Shown: one piece after another, positions 36,555 to 47,106 of the stretch
Layout: the number at the start of each line of letters is the position of its first letter
Numbering within the stretch: the first letter of the stretch is position 1
DNA from: Bimuria novae-zelandiae CBS 107.79
Lineage: Eukaryota > Ascomycota > Dothideomycetes > Pleosporales > Didymosphaeriaceae
Direction: 5' to 3'
NCBI GenBank assembly: GCA_010015655.1
Contig: ML976720.1
Span: forward strand, 29,175 to 93,174
DNA: 64,000 nt
The notes under the pieces: generated by a model
Told to the model about the DNA's origin: nothing
Seen by the model: only the letters and a program-made list of their open reading frames with translations
Database searches by the model: none
Position numbers and translations under genes: made by a program

Positions 36555-38136
36555 AATAATAACACTACTATTAATAAACTTGCTATAATATATACCTTTA
36601 ATAGTACTAAATAACGCCTCTACTATATTTACTATATACTGAACCGTATTAGCTAAATAACTATATTTAGTCGCGACGTCGACTCGTACGAAAATAAACT
36701 TAAGAAAAAAAAAAGTTTTATATAAAGGAGTAATAAAAGGTTTGATTATTAGGCGTCTTCTTTAATATAATAAACTATATTAACATACTAAATTAGTATA
36801 GCCTTTTTATAAGCTATCAGTAATAGGCTATAAAGAAAATATCTTAAAACGCTACCTTTATTAGTATACATAAGCTAGTTAAGTCTATAGTTATATACTA
36901 GAATAGCTATTATAGTGTACTTAAGCGTAAAGTTAAGCTTTAATAAGCTATTACTTTGTATACTAATTACTATATAATAAAGGCTAAAATAGCTAACTTT
37001 ACTACGTAAAGTTATAGTAATAAGCTTCTATTAGCACTGTAATAGATAAGGTTTATAAGGCTTATAGCTATAGATTAATTAATTATTAATAACTATATTA
37101 CTATATTATAATTACTTAAGTTTATAACTAATTACCTTTAAGGTTATAGTAAAAGCGGTCGTTATAGCGCGCTATATAAGATAATTTCTATATTAAAGTT
37201 TATAATTACTAAGCTAAATGCCTGCCTTAAGCCTTATAAAGGCGTTAATTTTACTTTAACTAAGGCGCCTAAAGACTACTTACTCATTAACTTACGCGTC
37301 GTAAAGAAGAAAGTAATTAAATACTTTAAAAAGTTACTTAAAGCACCTGTTTACTACGCTTCTATAGCACTTTACTTACGCTATAAGACATACTACAAGC
37401 GTTTATAGTAATATAAACCTAAGGTCTATAATCGCTACCACGCGTAGTTTCTATAACTATAGGTAGCCTATAAGCCTACTAACGCTATAACTATAATACT
37501 AGTTATACTACTAAAGCCCTTAATAAGTAGTTTTAATAACGCTATTAATTTTATACTTAACGCTAGTAATTATAAGTACACTAAGGCAGGGAAGGATAAG
37601 TATAATTAGTAATAAAAAAAGCTACTATAAATAGCTTAATAATATAAAATAGGGGTTATAACTATATAGTACTAGCTTAGGTTATAGCAAAAGTACCTAT
37701 ATCTTTTATAGCTTATAATTAACTTACTCTTAATTCCTATATCTAGTAGTGACTATAAAAGAGTCTTCTTAGGTACTAGCGATATAATAGACCTATAAAA
37801 GCGGAAAATAAGCTTATAGTTACTAGCTACTCTTATTTATACGTAGCAATAAATAAGGACAAGTTTTAAGCCTCTAAGCGCGATAGTAATAGTAAAGTAC
37901 TATAAAGAAATACTTGTTAAAAGCTTTAAGATAGAGGAGTAGAAGGAGTCGCTATAGTAATTACTATATAAATTACCTTTTATAGTCTCTAGCTTCTTAA
38001 AATTTAGGTAAATAATTTAAACAAAACACCCCTACAGTCTATTAAAATTAAATAAATATACTATAACACTATAAAATTGTTACGTAAAGCAAAAGTTAGC
38101 TTTAAATATTGTTTATTTTGTTTGTTGACAACTCTG

Positions 38137-39892
38137 TAAATAAGGATAACTAAAGTTTAACCTTGTCGTACTTAATCCGGACTTCGTGGAGATTAAATGC
38201 TAAACTGAACTATGAGCACCTAGCGTCCCTAACCGAAATTTATGAGTTCATATAGGAGGGGCACGAGGAATAAAGTACGCGCGATTTCTTTAAGATAGAG
38301 AAAAGTAAATGTCGAGATGCGCCTTCCGTGAAGAGTTCTACGGCAGCTAAAATGATCCATGCATCGGAGTCACATATGTCTTGCGTTATGCATTCCCCTC
38401 TCACGTGAAGGTAGAAGTGGGCCGTAGGAGCCAAATATATAAAAGGTAAACGTGATGAGCAATCCTAGAGGAGGTTACATAGAAGCGTAAATTTGATTCC
38501 CAACGTAGTATTATATATCTAGTTTTCAGACCAAAACTTGGAATACTATTATATCTGCTTTAGGAAGACCTAGCGTTGCCGCTCCCGTCATGGCGGACTG
38601 TGTGGAGTACGGATCTATTATCCACGCCAACCCTGCCAAGGTGCACTTGATAGTGGGTCTGACTGGCTGCGGAACACTCCTTCGATAGAGCAACGAACGT
38701 GAAACTTTCACTGCTTGTGTTAGGCACGCCATCAACTCGAGAGTTGCAGTGGTTGAACAAGCCGGTCGTTGATTTCAGATGTAGGCACTGTGTCGTCTGA
38801 ATCATGCTTCGATACTGTATTAAAAGATTCATCATCTGGACGGTGTTCTGAATCGATATAATGCGCAAAGCTGTGCAGCGTTCTAAATTGCGAACGATTT
38901 GTCTCCACGGCTCGTCTGCGCCTAATGCAACCACTCTGGTCCTCGGTCCGGGTATCCGTACGTCACGTGGTCCTTTCGCCGGGTTTCATAGTTTAGGTTT
39001 TGCATGGTGCACCATTGTTCCGGTCGATGTGTGAATACCCCTCAAGTATCGAGAATGGTCTTTCGATTGTCAGGCGAGACCTCGATACCGAGATCTTTTA
39101 CATCATCATGGTGCTTGTTGTGGGGAAGGCGGGCTTTTAACGAAAAACCACCGATGGGACCCTTAGTCCCGCCTTGCGCTATCCAGAATGATGTAGCGCG
39201 CACAAATGTCCGCGTGCGGTTGTCGAACGACCAAGTTTCAAATCGGCATTTCGAACGATGCTGCCGTCATAGCGTGTGGGCTAAGCAGCTGGTAGTGGAG
39301 CTCTATTGCCGAAGTCACCCCATCTCACACCAGAGCTCACAACACGGCGCAGTCCTCGGTACCTATTGAACTCCCATCTTTCCGGAGAACACTATGCCGC
39401 ATTGGAGTCTCGGCAGCTGTCGCGGTTTAGGCTGTGCACCCACTTTCGCTCGCTGTATGAACCTCCGCTCCTGAAGAGTGACATGCGCGGCCGAGAAACA
39501 GCACTGTCCACTGCGGAGTCTGCGAAGCTGCACGTCAAAAACGGTCAGTGCACGCGGGAAAGGCTTGGTCTGGGGATGCGGCACGAGAATGTATCGGATT
39601 GGACAGTCGAGCGACGATGGACACGAGTGTGGTAGGACTGGGCGTCCTGCTGATTGGTGGAGCGACACTCTGTGTTGCGGAGATGAGACCGTCACGAGCA
39701 ATCGATGCCATTGTCTCCCCACCGCGCCGATCCGCGCTTACGAGTACAGCTGTATATACATCCATGTGCCCACGCGTAAAGTAGAGTCTTTCAATCAAGT
39801 TACCGGCTATATATCATACAAGTAGTATCACGCCAAATACACACATTCCTCGTCTAGAAATCAACACCACACTTTGCGTATTTCCCACAGAC
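38137..39892. other. unique non-repetitive sequence, no gene recognised
   Basis: Base composition becomes ordinary right after the hAT end. Several overlapping open frames on both strands (for example 38560-38934 minus and 39004-39369 plus) lack recognisable domains, introns or signal peptides. They overlap each other in antisense, so I call none of them. The last 100 bp look like promoter and 5' UTR of the next gene, with a CA-rich leader just before the ATG at 39893. Confidence 0.5.
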
Positions 39893-40502
39893 ATGCCTTC
39901 TCGAGCTCCGATCACAATGGCACGACGTCTCTCAACTGCAGCACACGCACCTGCACCTGCCTTCAACGCACCCCGAGCTGCGGCGCCTTTTATCGCAGCG
40001 ACAGCAGCCACCGCAGCAGCTACAGCCACCACAGCCTCGAGAGCCGCCCCAAAGCTTGGCCGGGTAGCCAAATGGTACGCTAACCAATGCCAACATCGAC
40101 CAACATATCGCTTACTTGTTTAGGTACCTTCCTACTATGGCAGCTGTAGCATTTGGCATGCTCTATATCCCTGAGACCCTCTTCACCGAGCCCTCGAAGC
40201 GCACCGTTACCCTTGATGAAGCTACCCGCTTCATCGGCATGGGTGTCGACCAACAGTTGTCGGACCACAACCGCCGTGCGAATCACGGATATGGGCTTAC
40301 TCAGGAAGAGAGGAACCAAGCAATACTTGACTCGTATGGCTCGCGATCAAGTCTAGAGGATATGGAGAAGGCGATCGCAGGCTACGAAGCTACTAGACCA
40401 AAGGGCCCAGTTGAAACGCGTATGGCCCTGGAGGATGCATACGGCGATAGGAGCAGCTTGCACCACTTGAGGAAGGCGATGCAGATCTACGAGGTCCAAT
40501 GA
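39893..40502 (+). CDS. small mitochondrial-type membrane protein, hypothetical (2 exons)
   Basis: Exon 1 is 39893-40074 and exon 2 is 40124-40502, joined across a 49-bp intron (GTACGC...TTTAG, 40075-40123). The product is about 186 residues. The first 60 residues are Ala/Arg/Pro/Thr-rich without acidic residues (second in-frame Met at residue 9, MARRLSTAAHAP), typical of a mitochondrial targeting sequence. One hydrophobic segment follows at about residues 63-80 (TMAAVAFGMLYIPETLF). The C-terminal half is soluble and charged, with two related copies of a Y/AYG-RSSL-x-x-(M/L)-KA-(I/M)-x-x-YE motif. I recognise no family; an inner-membrane or matrix protein is inferred. Its leader and codon use look like a live gene. 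Confidence 0.78.
40075..40123 (+). other. intron of the mitochondrial-type gene
   Basis: It starts GTACGC and ends TTTAG. Removing it joins AAA-TG to G-TAC in frame (Lys-Trp-Tyr). Confidence 0.75.
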
Positions 40503-41501
40503 AGGGTCCAGTGAGCGTCTGGTGGAATAAGAGATCAAATTAGTGAACCGTTCACCCTGGAGGGAATGGAACAAATAGGGAAGGACGTCACACGACACCA
40601 AAGTGGATGGCGATCCAAGCTCAATATACCCCGGGACGCAGTCCCAAGATCAGCGACGAGGATGGGTGGAGGCAAGGAACATGATAACGAGAAAGGACTG
40701 GGAAGAGGCTAAGGGCGGCTGGGTGTAAGATGGATGTTTGAACGACTTGTAACGAGATGCATTATATTCATATTCCATTTGTGAATTTCTTGTGAAATGC
40801 TCATGAGATCTCTTGTGTGCACTTATAGCGCTCTTGATGGCACTTTTTACAAAGGTGTAGCCGGTACCAGATGATCGATATATCGCGGCGCCACGCGATA
40901 TTCATGCCGACCAGGGCAGGAGGTTTATGTTGGAGAGACCATGCGGTCGCACGATGAGTCTATGGCAAATTGTTTCCACGTCGCTTCATCGCCTCAATTT
41001 CCAATTTTTTCAACAGATTATCCATCCCAATCAAGCAAGCTCTGTATGATATACCGACCCCAAAGTTCGCGCATCCGTTCCGCGGTTGTGAGCGGCGTGC
41101 CGAATTTACCAACCCGGTGCTATCCTCTATGTTGTAATCGGCTTCTGAGCCGTTTGAGACTCTTCCAACTTGTCAACATCAGCACGAGAAATACCCCAGC
41201 TACCTTGTTCATGCACAAAGACCACTCCTGAGTCACCCTTCAGTGGTAACAACGCACTGAGGGAAATTGGTTGTGTGTATGCACAATGAACGAGAGCCAA
41301 TGCAGTGACCCTGTACTTTATGTGTCGTGCATGGCATTTAAAGTGAAACTTCAAGTATTCAAGTCAACATTCATCGAGTTTTCTTACCCGAACACCATTA
41401 TAAAAGTTTACTGGACACCACAACAACACCACCGCGCCAGTCTCGATCGCTCAACCGCCGACAGAAACAGTGCCACCAATCGCGCACCAGAACTTGCTAA
41501 C
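40503..41501. other. intergenic, no gene called
   Basis: This is the 3' region of the previous gene and the upstream region of the RING pseudogene. TATAAAAG at about 41399 and a CAACA-rich leader (41420-41500) look like the old promoter and 5' UTR of the latter. Short frames here overlap on opposite strands and were not called. Confidence 0.5.
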
Positions 41502-42654
41502 ATGCCGGAGCTTGCCAATATGCCGGCCGCATTCCATATGCACACGAGCGAGCCGCAGGTAGACGAGGCCGCAGTTCAAGCCTTCAGAAAAGCGTTCCGT
41601 GAACTCTGGCTAGATATGTGGACTGCGTACTCAGCATAGAGCTCATCATATGCCTTCTTCACCGACCTCCATGTGCACAACATGCTGACTTTACTATTCC
41701 GCCCAGCTTTGAGCCTGCCATTCGGCCAAGACCGTCGCACGACTTATAGAACCTATCTACCCCGAGAAGCTTGGGCAGATCTGCCGCATGGGCCCGGCAC
41801 TGCCTTTAGAACATTGGTCAATCATTTCGAATTCATCATGGATTTCTACCTCGACAAGAGTCCGGAATCGCCAGCCGAGATGATCTACTGGACGCGTATC
41901 CTTTACTACTCTGGAGCTGTAGAATACCTCTTCAAATCAGGCTCAATGCAGCAGACGACGTGAACAGCTACAAGAAGTCCTCGACACGGTTCTGGCTGTA
42001 CCTTGTACCAAAAAGGACTATGTCGACAAGCTTGAGAACATCGCCGGCTTGCTCACGACTGAGGGGGGGACTGCTCTAGGAGCTACTCCGGCGCTTGCGA
42101 TTATTCATTCCGGAGTATCGGAGTCCAACTTCCCGGAAGTGGTCGCCTTCCCAAGTGAATCTTTCTGTCAGTTGCCCCGGTGACCCTACGGTCCACCGTG
42201 CACCTGCTTAGTCATCTATTCTCTGTTCGTGTACTATAGATAGCTAATCTCAGCACACACACAATACAATGGTTTTTTCTGTCTACTTTGAGCCCCACTC
42301 ATCTGTCACTTTCCAACCCTTGGAGGAGTTTAGTCCCGCCCCCAAGCAGAGGCCAATCACGCGTCGATAATGCGTCACCAGCAAGCTTTGGACTACGTCG
42401 AAGCCCTCGAGAAGATCAGTATGCTCGATCCTTCTTCAAGCTGTGAGAAGTGCCCATTCTGCTGGGGCCTCTACGACGGATCCGACGCCGAACCGGAGGA
42501 TACAAACGATCTCTCTGTTTGCAAGACGCCCTGCAATCATATGTTCCACAGCCGCTGTCTGGTGCAGGTACTCGAAGGCTCTTCAACTCTTTGTCCAGTC
42601 TACTTTCGAGACCTCTCCACTCAAACTGCGGCCCAGGGTAGAAGTAGGCCCTAG
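41502..42654 (+). pseudogene. RING-H2 finger protein gene, broken by stop, frameshifts and a solo LTR
   Basis: The start is ATG at 41502. The frame reads to a TAG at 41637-41639, continues open in the same frame to 41963, shifts near 41940-41960, and runs on (LQEVLDTVLAVPCTKKDYVD) into a solo LTR at 42166. Beyond the LTR the frame ends (TAA near 42367), and a shifted frame from 42370 carries the RING-H2 domain: CPFC, then PCNHMFHSRCL, then TLCPVY. The eighth zinc ligand, expected to be Cys, is Tyr (TAC at 42601-42603), a G-to-A change. RING proteins are usually E3 ubiquitin ligases; losing a zinc ligand alone should abolish that. The lesions agree with an inactive gene. Confidence 0.8.
42166..42308 (+). 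mobile_element. Copia-family solo LTR in the RING pseudogene
   Basis: It starts TGTCAGTTGCC and ends CTCATCTGTCA, the reverse complement of the 7500-7643 LTR with few differences. Perfect CTTTC duplications lie at 42161-42165 and 42309-42313. No RIP pattern is seen, suggesting a later insertion than the Copia copy in element A. Confidence 0.95.
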
Positions 42655-43399
42655 GATACATTCGGCGTACCCATGGGTTATTCTTACCGCCATTGTATCT
42701 AGCACTCAACACCGTGAGACGATCTGGTGGGGTTAAAGACAGGGTAATCTATCACGAGAATCTGGGAATTGATGTCTCTTGATTATGAACGTGGACGGAG
42801 GACGCAAAATCAAGGTGGATGGTTGAGTTTGTGGCCGCGGAACATGATGAGCTGCTCATAAGGATATATTATCATGGAAGCATCGAGCTTATTACATTAT
42901 GGAATTGTTACAGAGACTGATTGAAGAGACGGGACTTGGTTATGAACATGCAGTAATGGTATTGGACAGGCTTCGGAATAGAGGAGTCGGAAGGGCGAAA
43001 GTATTTGCCGTTCCAATTAAAGAGATACAGATCCCCGCGAGACTGTGTATCATAGTACTAAAGCGTACATCTATACCTCTGGTCGCCTTCTTATAGTATT
43101 GTGCTTTGTGACTGATAAGGCGTGATTCCTACAAATAAGGGAAGGGGTTTCTGTGAAGCTCAGCAGAGAAATGCCTGGCTATGCCGTTAAAAGAAATGAT
43201 AGATGAGACTGCCAACTATCGATTTTCGTTGGTGGAAATGTGCAGAGGATGATGCGACCCGGAGGATGTGGTTCACGTGGCGGACGTCAGCCGTGGACAC
43301 CAAGGCGCTTGCCCTATTCTGTAAATGTCTGTGCGCGATCTGATAAGATTTTGCATTTGCTGTCTCCGATCCCGCTGACACCAACTCTGAACAATATTC
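42655..43399. other. intergenic region and upstream region of the ferric reductase gene
   Basis: No convincing gene is present. A 65-codon frame at 42899-43096 has no recognisable features. The region holds the GATA-type sites described separately. Confidence 0.55.
43338..43346 (+). promoter_or_regulatory. candidate iron-responsive GATA-factor site (ATCTGATAA)
   Basis: It is an exact match to ATCWGATAA, the published site of SREA-type iron-regulated GATA repressors of ascomycetes, 54 bp upstream of the ferric reductase ATG. A second core, TGATAAG, lies at 43113-43119. Function is inferred from motif and target gene only. Confidence 0.55.
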
Positions 43400-45834
43400 A
43401 TGCGCAGCATCGTTTTTGTGCTGTTTCTTTTCACAAAATCCGTATTCTCTCATGTAGCACTAAGGTCAGGAAGATGGTGCTTCGGAGGCTGCGAGACTGT
43501 CGTCAATTATGCCAACTTCAACGACACTGGATCGGACTCCAAGAAAGTGCGGTTATGTGAAGGTATTTTGAGGGCGACGTCGTTATACCTGTGCATCGAT
43601 GAGTATTGTGAAGAAAATGGGCGCGATGCATGGTTACAAGACACGAACGAGACGTGTCACCAAAGGGTCAACGCGAGTTTGCCGCCACACAGTATTATCG
43701 ATAAGTACGGACCTGAAGAACGAGCTGAAATCAAGCGCCTGAGCGCAGAGGAAGCTTTCACGTGGCCCACCTTGAGCGAGATCGTAATTCCTGATGTGAA
43801 AATATTTGAGAGAGCGTTCCGAACATTGGTATGACACCTGCGTACCCGCTTGTCTCTGTGACATGCCGGAATCTAACAATCAATTCAGGATGCGGCTTAT
43901 TTTGAATACGACATCCACCGCATATATGGGTCTGTATTTCATCGTGGTTAGGAATACCTCTGACATTGAATAACAGTTATGCGATGCTCTATTTCTGGGC
44001 CATAGTAATCTCTATCGGCATAGGAAGCCGTCTCATCTCGACCATGCAGAGTCTTCGACAAGACGAATGGCAGAGGGCCTCGATAGATTTAGAAGATTCC
44101 AATCATATGCCGACTAGCCATAGCATATGCAGCAGGGCCAAAGCATCACTGAAGCGTTTCATCACTGTACCGGCAACCTTCAACAACCGCTGCTCCCAAC
44201 CGATCGGCTGGTGCACCATTCCAACACGCGTACAAAGTCTTACCATCTTCGCGTTCGTGGCTCTCAATGTCATTCTCTGTTCAATCAGCTACCGCCTCAC
44301 CGATGGAAACCTCTATTGGCCCACGTACCGCGAGCAGCTTCTGCGCTATGTGTCGGACCGGACGGGGATCATCTCCTTGATCAACTTTCTGCTCATATGG
44401 ATTTTTGGCATGAGAAACAACACCTTGATGTGGTTGACTGGATGGGGCATCGGGACGTACAACAACTTCCATAGGTGGGTTGCCAGAGTTAGCACGGTGC
44501 AAGCAGTTGTGCATTCGATAGGCTACACCATCATGGTATGCGAAAGTAAGTCGGACGACTAACTGTGTGTGAGAGTACGCTTGCTGAGTAGCCTAGGTGG
44601 AGAATGGAGTAACTTCAGGAAATATTTGACCAAACACTACTTCTGGAACGGAGAACTTGCGACGGTCTTCATGTGCGCCCTGCTCGCCTTTTCGGTGTAT
44701 GGCATTCGACGCAGTCACTACGAGATCTTTCTGACACTACACATTGTCTTTTCCGTCATTGTGCTCTTGACAATGTATTAGTATGTTTCCCGCTCCATCT
44801 TCGTCTCAATACGCTGATTGCTCCCCAGCCACGTCTGGATATTTGGCTTTTGGGAATGGAACAGCTTCGTATATTCTTGCCTTGCCGTCTGGATTTTTGA
44901 CCGAGTACTCCGCGGCTTTCGAATATTAGCTTTCAACGTCCGCTTCTGGAACACGAAGGCCACTGCGACTTACGATACGGATTCCCACCTGGTCAGCCTG
45001 CGCGTACCGTGCGACAACTCCTGGCTCAGACCTCAGCCAGGAACATACTTTTACATCTACGTACTCAATGACCTGCTGTACATGCATCAGAACCACCCTT
45101 TCACCCTCGCTTACGTGAGCACCGACATCGAACGCCCAGATCTCCAGCTGCCCCTGAGCCCACTATCGGAACGTCCCTCTACGCATCGCGCCGACTCCAG
45201 CGACTCTTCTGAATCAGATGCTTTACTCCAATCAGCAACCTCATCTTCGAATAAGCCGTCTCTTGTCTTCCTGATTAGGCCGTACGATGGCTTCACGTCC
45301 CGTCTCGCAAAACGTGCAGCCACGTGCCGGACATCCCTCCGTGTGCTCATCGAAGGCCCCTATGGCCACACCGTTCCCTTGCGCACCTTCCAAAACATCT
45401 TGTTCATGGTCGGCGGCACAGGTATCGCTGTTCCCCTTTCGCACTTTTCCAGCTTACTCTCCGAAAGCTCTAGCGTTGCTAGCTTACGCATTGTATGGGC
45501 GGTCCGCGAGCATGCCTTTCTTGCGTCAGTACTACGCGTGTTCCGCGGACTGTTTGAGGATGAGTGCGTTGAGCTGGAGGTCCACGTAACGCAGGATGTG
45601 GAGAATAAAGATGATGTGCCGGCAGACAGGATGAAGGGTGTGAAGCTAATACCGGGGAGACCGGATGTGCATAACGTGGTTGAGGAGGTGGCGAGCGAAG
45701 CCGGATACGAGAGGCTTGCGGTTGTGGCGTGCGGGCCTGCCAGGATGGCTGATGAGACGAGAAAGGCTTGTGTTGATATGCTAGGCCGAGGGTTTGGCGG
45801 CGTAGAGTATTTTGAAGAATGCTTCAAATGGTAA
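43400..45834 (+). CDS. ferric reductase (FRE/NOX family), 742 residues, five exons
   Basis: Exons are 43400-43828, 43889-43929, 43977-44545, 44597-44780 and 44829-45834. All introns are GT-AG, 47-60 bp, and the frame is kept throughout. The protein begins with a signal peptide (MRSIVFVLFLFTKSVFS), a Cys-containing outer domain, then a membrane domain from residue 158. Two bis-heme pairs are present with 13 residues between members: His322/His336 and His395/His409. The FAD-binding motif HPFTLA starts at residue 497. The NADPH site shows GPYG, VGGTGIAVPLS (GGTG at 603) and CGPARM near 709. The C-terminus is EECFKW, typical of the family. The protein should reduce extracellular Fe(III) (or Cu(II)) at the plasma membrane using cytosolic NADPH. 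It is intact. Confidence 0.93.
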
Positions 45835-46092
45835 ATATGACTGAGGCATCGTTTGGAAGGCTAGAAGCATAGATCAAAGATGTAACTCTTTTATTCCTAT
45901 AATGACGGTGAGTGCCGTTTGTAGTTGAGGAATGCATAGAAGAGCTGCCAACGATATGCGCTCTCGAAGAGCCTCCGCTGTGTGCTCAATTATCACTGAT
46001 CCAGCGGAAAATATGTAAGCACTCAAACATTCTACATCCAATGTATTCCATAGCTACGGGTATCGACCACCGCACTCATGCGCAGCACTTCT
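45835..46092. other. convergent 3' intergenic region
   Basis: It is 258 bp between the stop of the ferric reductase (plus) and the stop of the aldolase gene (minus). An 88-codon plus frame starting at 45912 overlaps the aldolase antisense and is not called. Confidence 0.55.
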
Positions 46093-47106
46093 TCAAGGCG
46101 TCTCGTTCTCCGCCGTCTCCTTCTCCGCATTCTCCTTCTCAGCAGTCTCCTTCTCCGCAAATTGCTTCACAATATTAGCTGCTTTCACCAACGTACTCTT
46201 CACCATTCCCTCCAACATCCAGTAATCCAGCACCGTCACAATCGCCGAATAATTTTGCTGTACCAGCATAGGCACCATCTCCGGCCACTGCGCCAACCTA
46301 CACCACTGTTAGCCGACAATTTTCAAATCGCATCAACGCTCCCCAAGAGAATCCACCTACCCAAGCGTCACCAAATCATTCTTCTGCGCAGCCGCATGGT
46401 ATTTCCCCATAGCGTCCGCCAATGTCGGATGCGGTACACCCCCCAACTGGATCGGCAATCCCGCGCTGAGCGAAAAATCCCCAGCCCCAAACATCAACCC
46501 GTGGATGCCCTTGACCGCGGCAATCTCATCGAGATTCTCAACGCCCTTGACAGACTCTATCTGGGGAATCACGCATACATGGCGCTGCCCGGTCGCGACG
46601 TTGAACGGGTCATTGGGGTAAAGCGAGACGCCAGAAACACCTGGAGTGAAGGTCCACGGCGAGAACGAGCGCTTGCCGATGGGCGGATAGTAGATCTGCT
46701 GGATGAAATCCTCGACTTCTTGGGCGGATTCGGTGTCGGGGATGATGATGGCGGAGGCGCCGGCATCGAGGGCGGTGATTAAACTGACTTGGTCGTGTTT
46801 GGGGACGCGGACGAGGACGGCGGCGGAGCCTTCAGAGTGATGTTGGGCAGCGTGGACGGCGCTGTTGCTCTCTTGTCAGTATCTATGGTATTTGGGTATT
46901 ATCATGGTTCATGTTTCTGTGGCGGGCAACGCTGCGTCTTAGATGTAGCGAGGGGAGCGGGAAGGAACTCAACGTACTCATAGAGTGCCAGGCGGTCGAA
47001 AATAGCATGCTGGACGTCGAGGAAGATGAAATCGGGCTTCGTCGCGGCGAGGATCTTGGTCACGAATACGCTCGGTATACCCTGCGCAACACCAAGGAGC
47101 GTCTTG

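Larger units (their letters stand above)
26448..38000 (+). pseudogene. hAT transposase (split by inserts), RIP-degraded
   Basis: The N-terminal segment (26448-26921) is basic and Pro/Ser-rich. After the Gypsy insertion a BED-finger-like stretch is readable at 35425-35520 (RVWKKHIYKLE, then MCRYYHTRNLPRAIY). The hAT catalytic-core pattern follows at 35950-36163 (WTTKGGKRGFFAIVAHYI, LPQVIGAYFSK, YFILNNTTNN). The solo LTR interrupts exactly within the NNTTNN segment. At 36560 the frame continues with NKLA and IIYTFNSTK, then ILNRISQITIF. The known hAT signature xDNASNND is changed to NNTTNN. Many stops confirm a dead gene. Confidence 0.75.
26126..38136 (+). mobile_element. decayed hAT transposon, split by a Gypsy element and a solo LTR
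   Basis: The proposed terminal repeats are TAAGGTTGTTAACAAA at 26126 and the reverse complement of TTTGTTGACAACTCTG ending at 38136. They match apart from RIP-type changes and one other base. The coding frame runs plus strand from an ATG at 26448, breaks at 26926 for the Gypsy element, resumes at 35396, breaks at 36168 for a solo LTR and resumes at 36560. Without inserts it is about 3.1 kb, normal for hAT. No 8-bp target duplication was found, so the outer limits are tentative. Confidence 0.65.

Noticed and set aside
26126..38136. An 8-bp target duplication for the large hAT element
   Set aside because: The bases beside the proposed ends (CTATTACA and TAAATAAG) do not match, so the ends remain tentative.
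1..38136. Centromere or subtelomere interpretation of the AT-rich block
   Set aside because: No telomeric repeats are present, and the content is explained by identifiable RIPped transposons; chromatin data would be required.
38560..38934. 124-codon minus-strand frame, possible secreted or orphan gene
   Set aside because: No signal peptide, domain or intron signals, and other frames overlap it; composition alone does not support a gene.
39004..39825. Cluster of overlapping frames on both strands
   Set aside because: They overlap each other in antisense and read as low-complexity or random protein; probably upstream region of the gene at 39893.
41127..41354. 75-codon minus-strand frame containing GDSG, suggesting a serine protease remnant
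   Set aside because: The single four-residue match has no supporting His or Asp motifs, and the frame lies in the upstream region of the RING pseudogene.
46078..46782. 234-codon plus-strand frame
   Set aside because: It is the antisense shadow of exons 2 and 3 of the aldolase gene, which has family motifs and splice sites on the minus strand.
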